Part shown: positions 35,405-42,340 of the stretch, piece by piece
How the letters are laid out: every line of letters begins with the position of its first letter
Numbering within the stretch: the stretch's first letter is position 1
Source: JAICUY01 sp963716585
GTDB taxonomy: Bacteria > Chloroflexota > Limnocylindria > QHBO01
NCBI GenBank assembly: GCA_963716585.1
Contig: CAVQTN010000004.1
Coordinates: forward strand, 310,001-374,000
DNA: 64,000 bases
Reading direction: 5' to 3'
The notes under the pieces: generated by a model
What the model was told of the DNA's origin: nothing
Databases searched by the model: none
What the model saw: only the letters and a program-made list of their open reading frames with translations
Program-made: the position numbers and the translations under genes

Positions 35405-36487
35405 TTAGTCGTTGTAGAGACGCTCTTCGATGAGCTTCTCCGAGGTCTGCCGACCGGTCGGATCGAAGCAGCTGTACTCGAACAGCTTCTCGTATTCCAG
35501 ATCGATGTTGTCCTGACCGCCGCGGTTCTTCTCGATGGTGGCAACCACCCAGTCGCGGAAGCGCTGCGCTTGGTAGGGATTGAACTCGATGTTCACCTTG
35601 GCGACGATGTTGTACTTGTCGTTGAGGATCAGGATGATGTCGCTCTCGTAGTTGATCGCGCTGCTGCCGCGCAGGTGATGGTTGCGAAGGCGCTGCGCCT
35701 TGAGCCCCTCACGATCGGCGGCCACGATCGCAACGACCGGGATCCCCGAGCTGAGCGCGATGTCCTTCAGGCCGCTGACGATGCGGGTCACCTTCTCGGC
35801 TTCGTCGGCAGGCTCCGGAATGACGGGGACCTTTTGCAGGTAGTCGACGAACAGGATCAACCGTCGCGCGTCATTGGCGCGGTGCTCCTGCACGAGCGAC
35901 CGGAGGTTCTCGACCGTGCTCCCGGTGGCGGTGCCGCGGAGGAGGAAGAGGCTGCTGCCGTAGCGGGCGATGCGCTCCAGGCTGGGCCGCAGGCGCGGGT
36001 TGCTGCCGAGCTTGGCGGTCGTGCCGGACTCGGCGGCCGCGGTGTAGCTGCTGAGCACCTCTTTCTTCACGTCCTGGATCTTCACCGCGCCGCTCTTCTT
36101 GGGCAGGTGCGCGAGAGCCGACTCCATGGCGATCAGCCGCTGGATCAGGTACTCCTCTTCGTGCTCGAAGCAGACGTACAGCGCGGTGGCCTGGCCGGAT
36201 GCGGCCGCGTTGCGCGCCATCTGCAGTGCCATCGTCGTCTTGCCCTGGCCCTGCGCGCCACCGATGAGCATGAGCTCGCCTGGTCGCAGGCCGCCGCCGA
36301 TCGTCTTGTCGAGCGGCACGAAACCGGTGGCGATGGGCTGGAACTCGTCGATGTCGCCGGACGCGATCCGCTCGTTGAGATTGGTCAGCACGTCGAGCGC
36401 CGAGCGCGGGCTCAGCGTTCCTTCGCCGACCTCGAGCTGCCAGGTGTCGCGGGCGGGTGTGGACTGGGCGATCGGCTCGTCGATCAT
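35405..36487 (-). CDS. Orphan DnaB-type (RecA-fold) ATPase
   Basis: A 360-residue protein corresponding to the DnaB helicase C-terminal domain only. TGFVPLDKTIGGGLRPGELM leads to Walker A GGAQGQGKTTMALQ, then LYVCFEHEEEYL, Walker B LILFVDYLQKVP, and LRGSSAINYESDIILILND. The DnaB N-terminal helical domain and the RadA zinc finger and Lon-like domain are absent, so it is neither replicative DnaB nor RadA. ATG 36487 is preceded by GAGGAG, and TATACT lies 55 nt further up. Function unknown; a KaiC/DnaB-like regulatory ATPase is an alternative. Confidence 0.75.
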   Translation of the reverse strand: MIDEPIAQSTPARDTWQLEVGEGTLSPRSALDVLTNLNERIASGDIDEFQPIATGFVPLDKTIGGGLRPGELMLIGGAQGQGKTTMALQMARNAAASGQATALYVCFEHEEEYLIQRLIAMESALAHLPKKSGAVKIQDVKKEVLSSYTAAAESGTTAKLGSNPRLRPSLERIARYGSSLFLLRGTATGSTVENLRSLVQEHRANDARRLILFVDYLQKVPVIPEPADEAEKVTRIVSGLKDIALSSGIPVVAIVAADREGLKAQRLRNHHLRGSSAINYESDIILILNDKYNIVAKVNIEFNPYQAQRFRDWVVATIEKNRGGQDNIDLEYEKLFEYSCFDPTGRQTSEKLIEERLYND

Positions 36488-36543
36488 CGGTGGTTCAGAC
36501 TCCTCGGCAACGGTGCTATGTGCGTGGGCGCAACGCGGTGCGG

Positions 36544-36549
36544 AGTATA
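36544..36549 (-). promoter_or_regulatory. -10 element of the DnaB-type ATPase gene
   Basis: TATACT on the minus strand. The predicted 5' leader of about 50 nt carries GAGGAG ahead of the ATG at 36487; the longer open frame would run through this promoter. Confidence 0.5.
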
Positions 36550-36636
36550 CGACCAGCATCGGAGCCGTCGGAATAGATCGATAGGACTATCGATCCGCCT
36601 GTGGAGTCAGTCATGGAGGTCATCCGCCAGACATGT

Positions 36637-36670
36637 CACGAGGCCGATGCGGTCGTGCATCGGCCTCGTG
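36637..36670 (-). terminator. Perfect 14-bp hairpin after ftsH
   Basis: CACGAGGCCGATGC, a 6-nt loop, then its exact complement. It lies 28 nt past the ftsH stop codon and before the promoter of the next minus-strand gene. No T-tract follows, so it may be a high-GC terminator or an RNA-stabilising stem. Nothing else was recognised in the 36488-36697 spacer. Confidence 0.65.
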
Positions 36671-36697
36671 CGCGGGTGGATCGGACCGCCGCCCGGC

Positions 36698-38659
36698 TCA
36701 GGCCGGCTGTGGGGCCGGGCCGCGACGCCGGCGCGGCGCCTGCTCACCCGTCTCCTGTGGCTGGGGCTCCCCTCCGGCCTCGCCCTCGGCAGCGGCCGGC
36801 TTCGAGGCGCCGCGCGGGGGCAGGATGCCCTCGAACAGCGCCTCGAACTCGTCTGACTCGATCGTCTCCTTCTCGATGAGGACGTCGGCCAGCTTGTCGA
36901 GCACGGCCCGGTGCTTGGTGAGCGCCTCCTTGGCACGGTCGTACGCACGATCCATGATCTCGCGTACCTCGGCATCGATCTTTGCGGCGACCTCGTCGCT
37001 GTAGTTGCGCTGCTCGCTGATCTCACGACCCAGGAAGATCATCTCCTCCTTCTTGCCGAATGTCAGCGGCCCGAGGTTCTCGCTCATGCCGTACTGGGTG
37101 ACCATCGCGCGGGCCAGGTTGGTGGCCTTCTCGAGGTCGTTCGACGAGCCGGTGGTCGTGTCGCCGAAGACAAGCTGTTCGGAGACGTTGCCGCCGAGCA
37201 TGCCGGCGATCTTGTCCTCGAACTCGGACTTGCTGTGGAGGTATCGGTCTTCCTGCGGAAGGCTCATCGTGTATCCGAGCGCCATGCCGCGCGAGACGAT
37301 GGTGACCTTGGTCACCGGGTCGCACTTGGGGAGCACCCGCTGGACGACCGCGTGGCCGCCCTCGTGGTAGGCGATGATCTCCTTCTCTTCGTCCGTGATC
37401 AGCCGGCTGCGCCGCTCGGGTCCGGCGATGACCCGATCGATCGCCTCGTTGAACTCGGACATGCCGACCGACTTCTTGTTGCGACGGGCAGCCAAAATGG
37501 CAGCCTCGTTCACGAGGTTGGCGAGGTCCGCGCCGGAGAAGCCCGGCGAGCGGCGGGCGAGCGCCTCGAGGTCGACCGTCTTGTCGAGCGGCTTGCCCTT
37601 GATGTGCACGCTCAGGATCTCGCGGCGGCCCCGGATGTCGGGCCGATCGAGGACCACCTGGCGATCGAATCGGCCTGGCCGCAGCAGCGCCGGGTCGAGC
37701 ACGTCCGGCCGGTTGGTGGCAGCCACCACGATCACGTTGGTGTTCGTGTCGAAGCCATCCATCTCGACGAGGATCTGGTTCAGCGTCTGCTCCCGCTCGT
37801 CGTGCGAGCCGCCGAGGCCCGCGCCACGCTGGCGCCCGACCGCGTCGATCTCGTCGACGAAGACGATGCACGGCGAGTTGCGCTTGGCCTGCTCGAACAG
37901 GTCACGAACGCGGGAGGCGCCGACGCCCACGAACATCTCGACGAACTCCGATCCGGAGATCGAGAAGAAGGGAACTCCCGCCTCCCCGGCGACCGCCCGG
38001 GCGAGGAGCGTCTTGCCGGTGCCCGGAGGGCCAACCAGCAGCACCCCACGCGGAATGCGTGCTCCGAGCGAATTGAACTTCTCGGGATACTTCAGGAACT
38101 CGACCACCTCGGTGAGCTCCTGCTTCGCCTCGTCGACGCCCGCGACGTCGTTGAACGTGACGACCGTCTTGTTGCCCAGGAACATGCGCGCCCGGCTCTT
38201 GCCGAAGCTCATGGCCTGGTTATTGGTGCCCTGCGCCTGGCGCATCATGAAGAAGATGAACCCACCGATGAGGAGCACCGGCAGCAGCGCTGTGATGAGC
38301 AGGCCGACCCACTGGCCGGCGGCGCTGGGCTCGATCGGGTTGAAGCTGATCTGCTGGCTGCACGCCGCGATGTCGGTGACGCCCGCCGCGGCACACACCT
38401 GAGCGATGAGCACGCTGCCGTCCGCGTTCGGCGGAGCGGTGGCGGTCTTTGGTTCCTTGGAATCCTTGACCTTGACCGTCAGCTTTTCGCCATCCATGGT
38501 GATCTGCTCGACATTGCCGGCCTTGGCATCGGTCAGGAGCTGGCTGTAGGTGTACGGGGCCTGCTGCCCCGAATCGACGACGTAGGTCCAGAGCAGTGCG
38601 AGCCCGAAGACGGCGAGGACGACGAGCACGACGCTATTGCGAACGAGTCGGCTGCTCAA
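36698..38659 (-). CDS. ftsH: ATP-dependent zinc metalloprotease FtsH
   Basis: An AAA+ membrane protease of 653 residues. Two membrane segments (VVLVVLAVFGLALLWTYVV and LLITALLPVLLIGGFIFFMM) flank an extracytoplasmic domain with two Cys. The AAA core has LVGPPGTGKTLLAR, FVDEIDAVG and ATNRPDVLDPALLRPGRFDR. The zinc site is HEGGH, with the third ligand Asp in the downstream protease domain. The C-terminal tail is Pro/Arg rich. The frame is open to 38755, but a strong promoter lies there. TTG 38659 (MSSRLVRNSVV...) gives a standard N-terminus, though the GGAGG upstream is rather far. Confidence 0.95.
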   Translation of the reverse strand: MSSRLVRNSVVLVVLAVFGLALLWTYVVDSGQQAPYTYSQLLTDAKAGNVEQITMDGEKLTVKVKDSKEPKTATAPPNADGSVLIAQVCAAAGVTDIAACSQQISFNPIEPSAAGQWVGLLITALLPVLLIGGFIFFMMRQAQGTNNQAMSFGKSRARMFLGNKTVVTFNDVAGVDEAKQELTEVVEFLKYPEKFNSLGARIPRGVLLVGPPGTGKTLLARAVAGEAGVPFFSISGSEFVEMFVGVGASRVRDLFEQAKRNSPCIVFVDEIDAVGRQRGAGLGGSHDEREQTLNQILVEMDGFDTNTNVIVVAATNRPDVLDPALLRPGRFDRQVVLDRPDIRGRREILSVHIKGKPLDKTVDLEALARRSPGFSGADLANLVNEAAILAARRNKKSVGMSEFNEAIDRVIAGPERRSRLITDEEKEIIAYHEGGHAVVQRVLPKCDPVTKVTIVSRGMALGYTMSLPQEDRYLHSKSEFEDKIAGMLGGNVSEQLVFGDTTTGSSNDLEKATNLARAMVTQYGMSENLGPLTFGKKEEMIFLGREISEQRNYSDEVAAKIDAEVREIMDRAYDRAKEALTKHRAVLDKLADVLIEKETIESDEFEALFEGILPPRGASKPAAAEGEAGGEPQPQETGEQAPRRRRGPAPQPA

Positions 38660-38737
38660 AATAAGTCTCTTTAGCCTCCGTGTGGAAGGGCACCGGTGGC
38701 GTCCATCGGTGTCCGTCTGCAGATTGCAGGTCGCGCC

Positions 38738-38766
38738 AGTATAGGTGGGCGCCATCGGTCGAACAA
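38738..38766 (-). promoter_or_regulatory. Full -35/-10 promoter of ftsH
   Basis: TTGTTC (38761-38766), 17-bp spacer, TATACT (38738-38743) on the minus strand, between tilS and ftsH. The transcript would start near 38731, with about 70 nt of leader before the TTG at 38659. Confidence 0.7.
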
Positions 38767-38830
38767 ACAGCCCAATTGGTGGTTGGACCGATGCGTCTCA
38801 GTACTAGTACGCGCGCCCGGCACACTCGGA

Positions 38831-39775
38831 TCATCGCAGCCGAATGATCCGTCCCTTGACCGATGCGCGTCGGCCACCGTCAAGCTCGACGGTCAACCCT
38901 CCGCGCGCGCCCCGCGCGGCGTCCAGCAGCGCCTCGATGCGCTCCGCGCTCGGCGACGGATCGCCGATGGCGAGCCGCAGCACGCGGCGTCCGATCGCGA
39001 CGCTCGGTGGGTCGCGCCAGTCGAGCCCGCCATCGGCCGCACGCCGCCGCGCGAGCTCATCCGAGGCGATCGCATCGAGCTCGGCGTCGTCAGCCGCGGC
39101 GAGCCGGCCGAAGCGCAGCAGCGCCTCGATCGCCGCCGGATTGATCCGCTCGATGGCAGGCAGGACCTCAAGGCGCAGGCGATTGCGCGCGAAGCTGGGG
39201 TCGGCATTCGTCGGGTCGGTCCGGAAGGGAATGCCGGCGGCCACGAGCTCGCCGCGGAGGTCGGCGCGGCGCGCATCCAGCAGGGGACGCACGATGCGCC
39301 CGCGTCGAGCCGGGATGCCGCGCACGCCGGCCAGGCCGCTGCCGCGCAGCAGGTTCAACAGGATCGTCTCCGCCGAGTCGTCCGCCGTGTGCCCCGTGGC
39401 GATCAGGGCGCGACCCGGCGCAACATCCTCCAGGAAGCGATAGCGCGCGACCCGACCGGCATCCTCCAGGGTGCGGCGCTCGACGGCGGCCAGGGCACGA
39501 ACGTCGACACGGCGCGTCTCGCAGGCAACACCGAGCGCCTCGGCCGCAGTGACCACGAACGCGGCGTCGTCGCGGGATTCGTCGCGCAGGGCGTGATCGA
39601 GATGGGCAACCGTCACCTGCCAGCGGCGCTCGGCCGCGAGCCGCGCCGTGCCGTGCAGGAGCGCCATCGAGTCGGCCCCGCCCGAGACGGCCAGGACCAG
39701 CGAGGCACCGTGGGGCAGGGCCAGCGCATCGGCGCCCGAGGCGACCGCGCGGGCAAGGAGCTCGCGGGGATCGGG
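38831..39775 (-). CDS. tilS: tRNA(Ile)-lysidine synthase TilS
   Basis: TilS converts C34 of tRNA-Ile2 (CAU) to lysidine so that it reads AUA. The PP-loop is LAVSGGADSMALL, followed by HLDHALRDESRDDA and TGHTADDSAETILLNLLRG, with RNRLRLEVLP in the second domain. It is short (about 310 residues), ending soon after a small C-terminal strand region. No ATG, GTG or TTG exists in frame between the tRNA end (39778) and the PP-loop; the only canonical start, GTG 39838, is inside the tRNA. CTG at 39724 or 39718 are candidates. The coordinates cover all in-frame sequence up to the tRNA. Confidence 0.88.
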   Translation of the reverse strand, partial: PDPRELLARAVASGADALALPHGASLVLAVSGGADSMALLHGTARLAAERRWQVTVAHLDHALRDESRDDAAFVVTAAEALGVACETRRVDVRALAAVERRTLEDAGRVARYRFLEDVAPGRALIATGHTADDSAETILLNLLRGSGLAGVRGIPARRGRIVRPLLDARRADLRGELVAAGIPFRTDPTNADPSFARNRLRLEVLPAIERINPAAIEALLRFGRLAAADDAELDAIASDELARRRAADGGLDWRDPPSVAIGRRVLRLAIGDPSPSAERIEALLDAARGARGGLTVELDGGRRASVKGRIIRLR

Positions 39776-39777
39776 GT

Positions 39778-39852
39778 TGGTAGCGGAGGGCGGATTCGAA
39801 CCACCGACCAAGGGCTTATGAGTCCCCTGCTCTGCCACTGAGCTACTCCGCC
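39778..39852 (-). tRNA. tRNA with CAU anticodon (probably tRNA-Ile2, else Met)
   Basis: A 75-nt cloverleaf with encoded CCA. The acceptor is GGCGGAG/CTCCGCT with a G-U first pair, the D arm GCTC/GAGC, the anticodon loop CTCATAA, and the T arm GGTGG-TTCGAAT-CCGCC. The anticodon stem (GGGGA/GCCCT) has a G27-U43 wobble and an A31-G39 mismatch. The GGGGACTCATAA...CTTGGTCG stretch resembles E. coli tRNA-Ile2 more than elongator tRNA-Met. It directly abuts tilS, whose enzyme modifies tRNA-Ile2. No initiator-type features (such as three G-C pairs in the anticodon stem) are present. Confidence 0.92.
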
Positions 39853-39864
39853 ACGGGACAGGAT

Positions 39865-39893
39865 TCTATAGCCCATCGGAGGATCCTGGCCAA
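39865..39893 (-). promoter_or_regulatory. Promoter of the CAU tRNA
   Basis: TTGGCC (39888-39893), 17-bp spacer, TATAGA (39865-39870) on the minus strand, 13 nt before the tRNA 5' end. The rest of the 39853-40149 spacer holds the -10 of the HerA-like gene and no other recognised feature. Confidence 0.5.
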
Positions 39894-40136
39894 CCGCCGA
39901 GATCGTGGCGGCATCCGGCCCAGCACCGGACCGCGCTCCACGCGAGCTCGCCTCGTCACCGGCAAAACCCCGGGGCATCGGCGGAACGACCGGTCGCCAG
40001 CGTCACGAACCGTCCGGAGAGGGGTGACCATGGCGGCATTGTGCGCGATGCGACCACCCGATCGGCAATGCACTCGGGCGTCGTGGCGAGCGCGCCGCGG
40101 GCGATCGCAGTGCGGCCGACGCGGATCTCCGCCGCC

Positions 40137-40142
40137 TATACT
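40137..40142 (+). promoter_or_regulatory. -10 element, leaderless start of HerA-like gene
   Basis: TATACT then CCGGCCC then ATG. Nearly identical to the hisS start region. Confidence 0.6.
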
Positions 40143-40149
40143 CCGGCCC

Positions 40150-41700
40150 ATGTCGGAAGACTTCAGCGCCGCCATCAACGCCGGCTACGGGTTCGACGGC
40201 GGCTCGCTGACCTTCGGCGCGGCCGTGCGCGGCGACGAGGCCTTCCCCGCCGCACAGGTGCGCGTCCCGCTCGGCATGATGAATCACCACGGCCTGGTGG
40301 CGGGGGCCACCGGCACCGGGAAGACCAAGACGCTGCAGGTGCTCAGCGAGCAACTGTCGGATGCCGGGGTGCCGGTCTTCATCAGCGACATCAAGGGCGA
40401 CATCTCGGGCCTTGGCGCCCCCGCGGCGCTGAACGACAAGCTCACCGCGCGGGCTCAGAAGATCGGCTTCGCCGACTACGCGCCGAAGGGCTTTCCGGTG
40501 GAGTTCCTGACCCTCGATCGCGGCGGGCGGGGTGTGCGGCTGCGCGCATCGGTCCATTCCTTCGGACCGATCCTGCTGGCCAAGGTGCTGGAGCTGAACG
40601 AGACCCAGCAGAGCGTCCTGGCGCTCGCCTTCAAGTACGCCGATGACAAGAGGCTGCCGCTCATCGACCTGCCCGACCTGCGCGCCCTGCTCAACCACCT
40701 CGACTCCGATGCCGGCAAGAGCGAGATGGATGAGTACGGCGGGGTGGCGACCGCCACGGTAGGCGTCATCATTCGAAAGATCGTCGAGCTCGAGCAGCAG
40801 AAGGCGGACGCATTCTTCGGCGCGCCGGAGTTCGACGTGGCTGACCTGATGCGCCTGGCGAGCAACGGTCGCGGGATCATCAGCATCCTCGAGCTGGCCG
40901 ACATGCAGGACCGCCCGGCGCTGTTCAGCACCTTCATGATGTGGATGCTGGCCCGCCTCTACCAGTCGCTGCCCGAGATCGGCGACCCGGACCAGCCGAA
41001 GCTCGTCTTCTTCTTCGACGAGGCGCACCTGCTCTTCCGCGACGCCAACAAGACCCTGCTCGAGCAGGTCGAGCTGGTGGCCCGCCTGATCCGATCCAAG
41101 GGTGTCGGCGTGTTCTTCGTCACCCATACGCCGTCCGACGTTCCCGCATCAGTGCTGAGCCAGCTGGGCAACCGCGTGCAGCATGCGCTGCGCGCCTTCA
41201 CGCCCGATGACCTGCACGCCGTGCGCGCTACGGCGCAGACGTTCCCGACGACGACCTTCTACGACGTCGAGAAGGAGCTGACCTCGCTGGGCACCGGCGA
41301 GGCGTTGATCACCGCGCTCAGTCCGAAGGGAACGCCGATGCCCACCGTGCACACCATGATGCGGCCGCCGATGTCGCTGATGGCTCAGCTCGATCCCGCG
41401 ACGTTCGCGTCGCTGGCGGCCGCCTCCCCGCTCGTGACCGAATACGCGACCGACCAGGACCCGCAGTCGGCCAAGGAGATGCTGGCCGCGCAGCTGACAG
41501 CCAGCACGGCGGCGGCGGAAGCCGCGGCCCTCCCCGCCCAGCCGGCCGGCGGGCGGATGCGCTCGACGAAACCACCCGAGCAAGGCGTCGACTGGGGGGA
41601 TGTCGCCAAGGAGGGCGCGCGCATCGCGCGCTCCGGAGCGTTCAACACCATCCTGCGCGGCGTCCTGGGCGTCCTGTCCGGCAGCTCGCGGCGCCGCTAG
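40150..41700 (+). CDS. HerA/DUF853-type P-loop ATPase
   Basis: A 516-residue ATPase of the FtsK-HerA clade (DUF853). Walker A is AGATGTGKTKTLQV, Walker B LVFFFDEAHLLF, and an Asp-rich strand FISDIKGDISGLG follows Walker A. FFVTHTPSDVPASVLSQLGN is the family sensor region. The body is followed by a low-complexity Ala/Pro linker and a C-terminal VDWGDVAKEGARIARSGAF segment. These proteins form hexamers, but their biological role is not settled; DNA translocation or plasmid/phage defence has been suggested for relatives. It is monocistronic with a leaderless start. Confidence 0.85.
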   Translation: MSEDFSAAINAGYGFDGGSLTFGAAVRGDEAFPAAQVRVPLGMMNHHGLVAGATGTGKTKTLQVLSEQLSDAGVPVFISDIKGDISGLGAPAALNDKLTARAQKIGFADYAPKGFPVEFLTLDRGGRGVRLRASVHSFGPILLAKVLELNETQQSVLALAFKYADDKRLPLIDLPDLRALLNHLDSDAGKSEMDEYGGVATATVGVIIRKIVELEQQKADAFFGAPEFDVADLMRLASNGRGIISILELADMQDRPALFSTFMMWMLARLYQSLPEIGDPDQPKLVFFFDEAHLLFRDANKTLLEQVELVARLIRSKGVGVFFVTHTPSDVPASVLSQLGNRVQHALRAFTPDDLHAVRATAQTFPTTTFYDVEKELTSLGTGEALITALSPKGTPMPTVHTMMRPPMSLMAQLDPATFASLAAASPLVTEYATDQDPQSAKEMLAAQLTASTAAAEAAALPAQPAGGRMRSTKPPEQGVDWGDVAKEGARIARSGAFNTILRGVLGVLSGSSRRR

Positions 41701-41775
41701 ATCACGCTCCGCGATCGCGACACTCAAGCTGTCGCGAGGAGGTTGCGTCCTGTGCGCATGCAGCGCATCAGGCGG

Positions 41776-42195
41776 TCATCCGCCGAAGAACAGCTCCAGC
41801 CACTGATCCAGCATCGGCTTCGGCGCGGCGTGCGAGGGCTGCAGCCTCGTCGGCAGTGGCGCCTCGGCACCCGGGGGGATGATCAGCACCCGCTCGTCGG
41901 ACCTGCCCAGGTTCTGCAGCCGACGAGCCTCGGCGCTGATGTAGGCGTCGCTCTGCAGGTAGTCCAGCTCGCGTCGCAGCGTGCCGTTCTGTGCTTGGAT
42001 CGCGGCTATCTGGTCGCGCATCTGCTCGGCCTGCTGCGTGATGGCCCAGTTCGCGTAGACCTGCCGGCCGACCTGCACCGCCAGGAAGAGGCCGATGATC
42101 ACGAGCACTGCCAGCCAGGCGAGCCCGCTGCGCGAGGCTTGTCGGCGCCGTTGCGCGCGTCCCGACAGCGGAGCGGGGAGCTCGAGTCCGGTCAT
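41776..42195 (-). CDS. FtsB/DivIC-like septum formation initiator
   Basis: A 139-residue single-pass membrane protein. A basic cytoplasmic lead (SGRAQRRRQASRSG) precedes the helix LAWLAVLVIIGLFLAVQVG. An extracytoplasmic coiled coil (ITQQAEQMRDQIAAIQAQNG) follows, then LDYLQSDAYISAEARRLQN, the characteristic FtsB/DivIC end. A short Pro-rich tail follows. Expected partner is FtsL/FtsQ in the divisome. TAGACT lies 8 nt before the ATG. It is divergent from mrfA. Confidence 0.82.
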   Translation of the reverse strand: MTGLELPAPLSGRAQRRRQASRSGLAWLAVLVIIGLFLAVQVGRQVYANWAITQQAEQMRDQIAAIQAQNGTLRRELDYLQSDAYISAEARRLQNLGRSDERVLIIPPGAEAPLPTRLQPSHAAPKPMLDQWLELFFGG

Positions 42196-42203
42196 CGCCG
42201 CCG

Positions 42204-42209
42204 AGTCTA
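42204..42209 (-). promoter_or_regulatory. -10 element, leaderless start of FtsB-like gene
   Basis: TAGACT on the minus strand ends 8 nt before the ATG at 42195. Confidence 0.5.
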
Positions 42210-42218
42210 GCGGTCCCC

Positions 42219-42259
42219 TTTTCCACAGCGCAAGGCAATCACGCGCGGCGTTGTCCACA
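42219..42259 (+). promoter_or_regulatory. Two DnaA-box-like sequences
   Basis: TTTTCCACA (42219-42227) and TTGTCCACA (42251-42259), same orientation, 32 bp apart, about three helical turns. The second equals the high-GC actinobacterial DnaA-box consensus. They lie in the divergent spacer between the FtsB-like gene and mrfA. Confidence 0.45.
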
Positions 42260-42287
42260 CCCGACCCTCGCAATCGAACAGGCGTGC

Positions 42288-42293
42288 TATCGT
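42288..42293 (+). promoter_or_regulatory. -10 element of mrfA-mrfB
   Basis: TATCGT, placing the start of transcription near 42300, inside the SOS-type palindrome. GGAGGAG then follows just before the ATG at 42341. Confidence 0.4.
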
Positions 42294-42296
42294 GGG

Positions 42297-42310
42297 CGAA
42301 CGCCTGTTCG
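42297..42310. promoter_or_regulatory. LexA/SOS-type operator of mrfA
   Basis: CGAACGCCTGTTCG, a CGAAC-N4-GTTCG palindrome that fits the Gram-positive LexA box. A second partial half, CGAACAGGCGT (42275-42285), makes an exact inverted repeat with ACGCCTGTTCG (42300-42310). Position across the predicted start site fits repression. Confidence 0.65.
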
Positions 42311-42340
42311 GTTTCGCACGTTGGACCCGATGGAGGAGAG

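Noticed and set aside
35405..36487. Replicative helicase dnaB or radA
   Set aside because: It lacks the DnaB N-terminal domain and the RadA zinc finger and Lon-like C-terminal domain.
39778..39838. GTG start of tilS inside the tRNA
   Set aside because: The encoded peptide is the well-known spurious translation of a tRNA gene; kept only as a possibility because no other canonical start exists.
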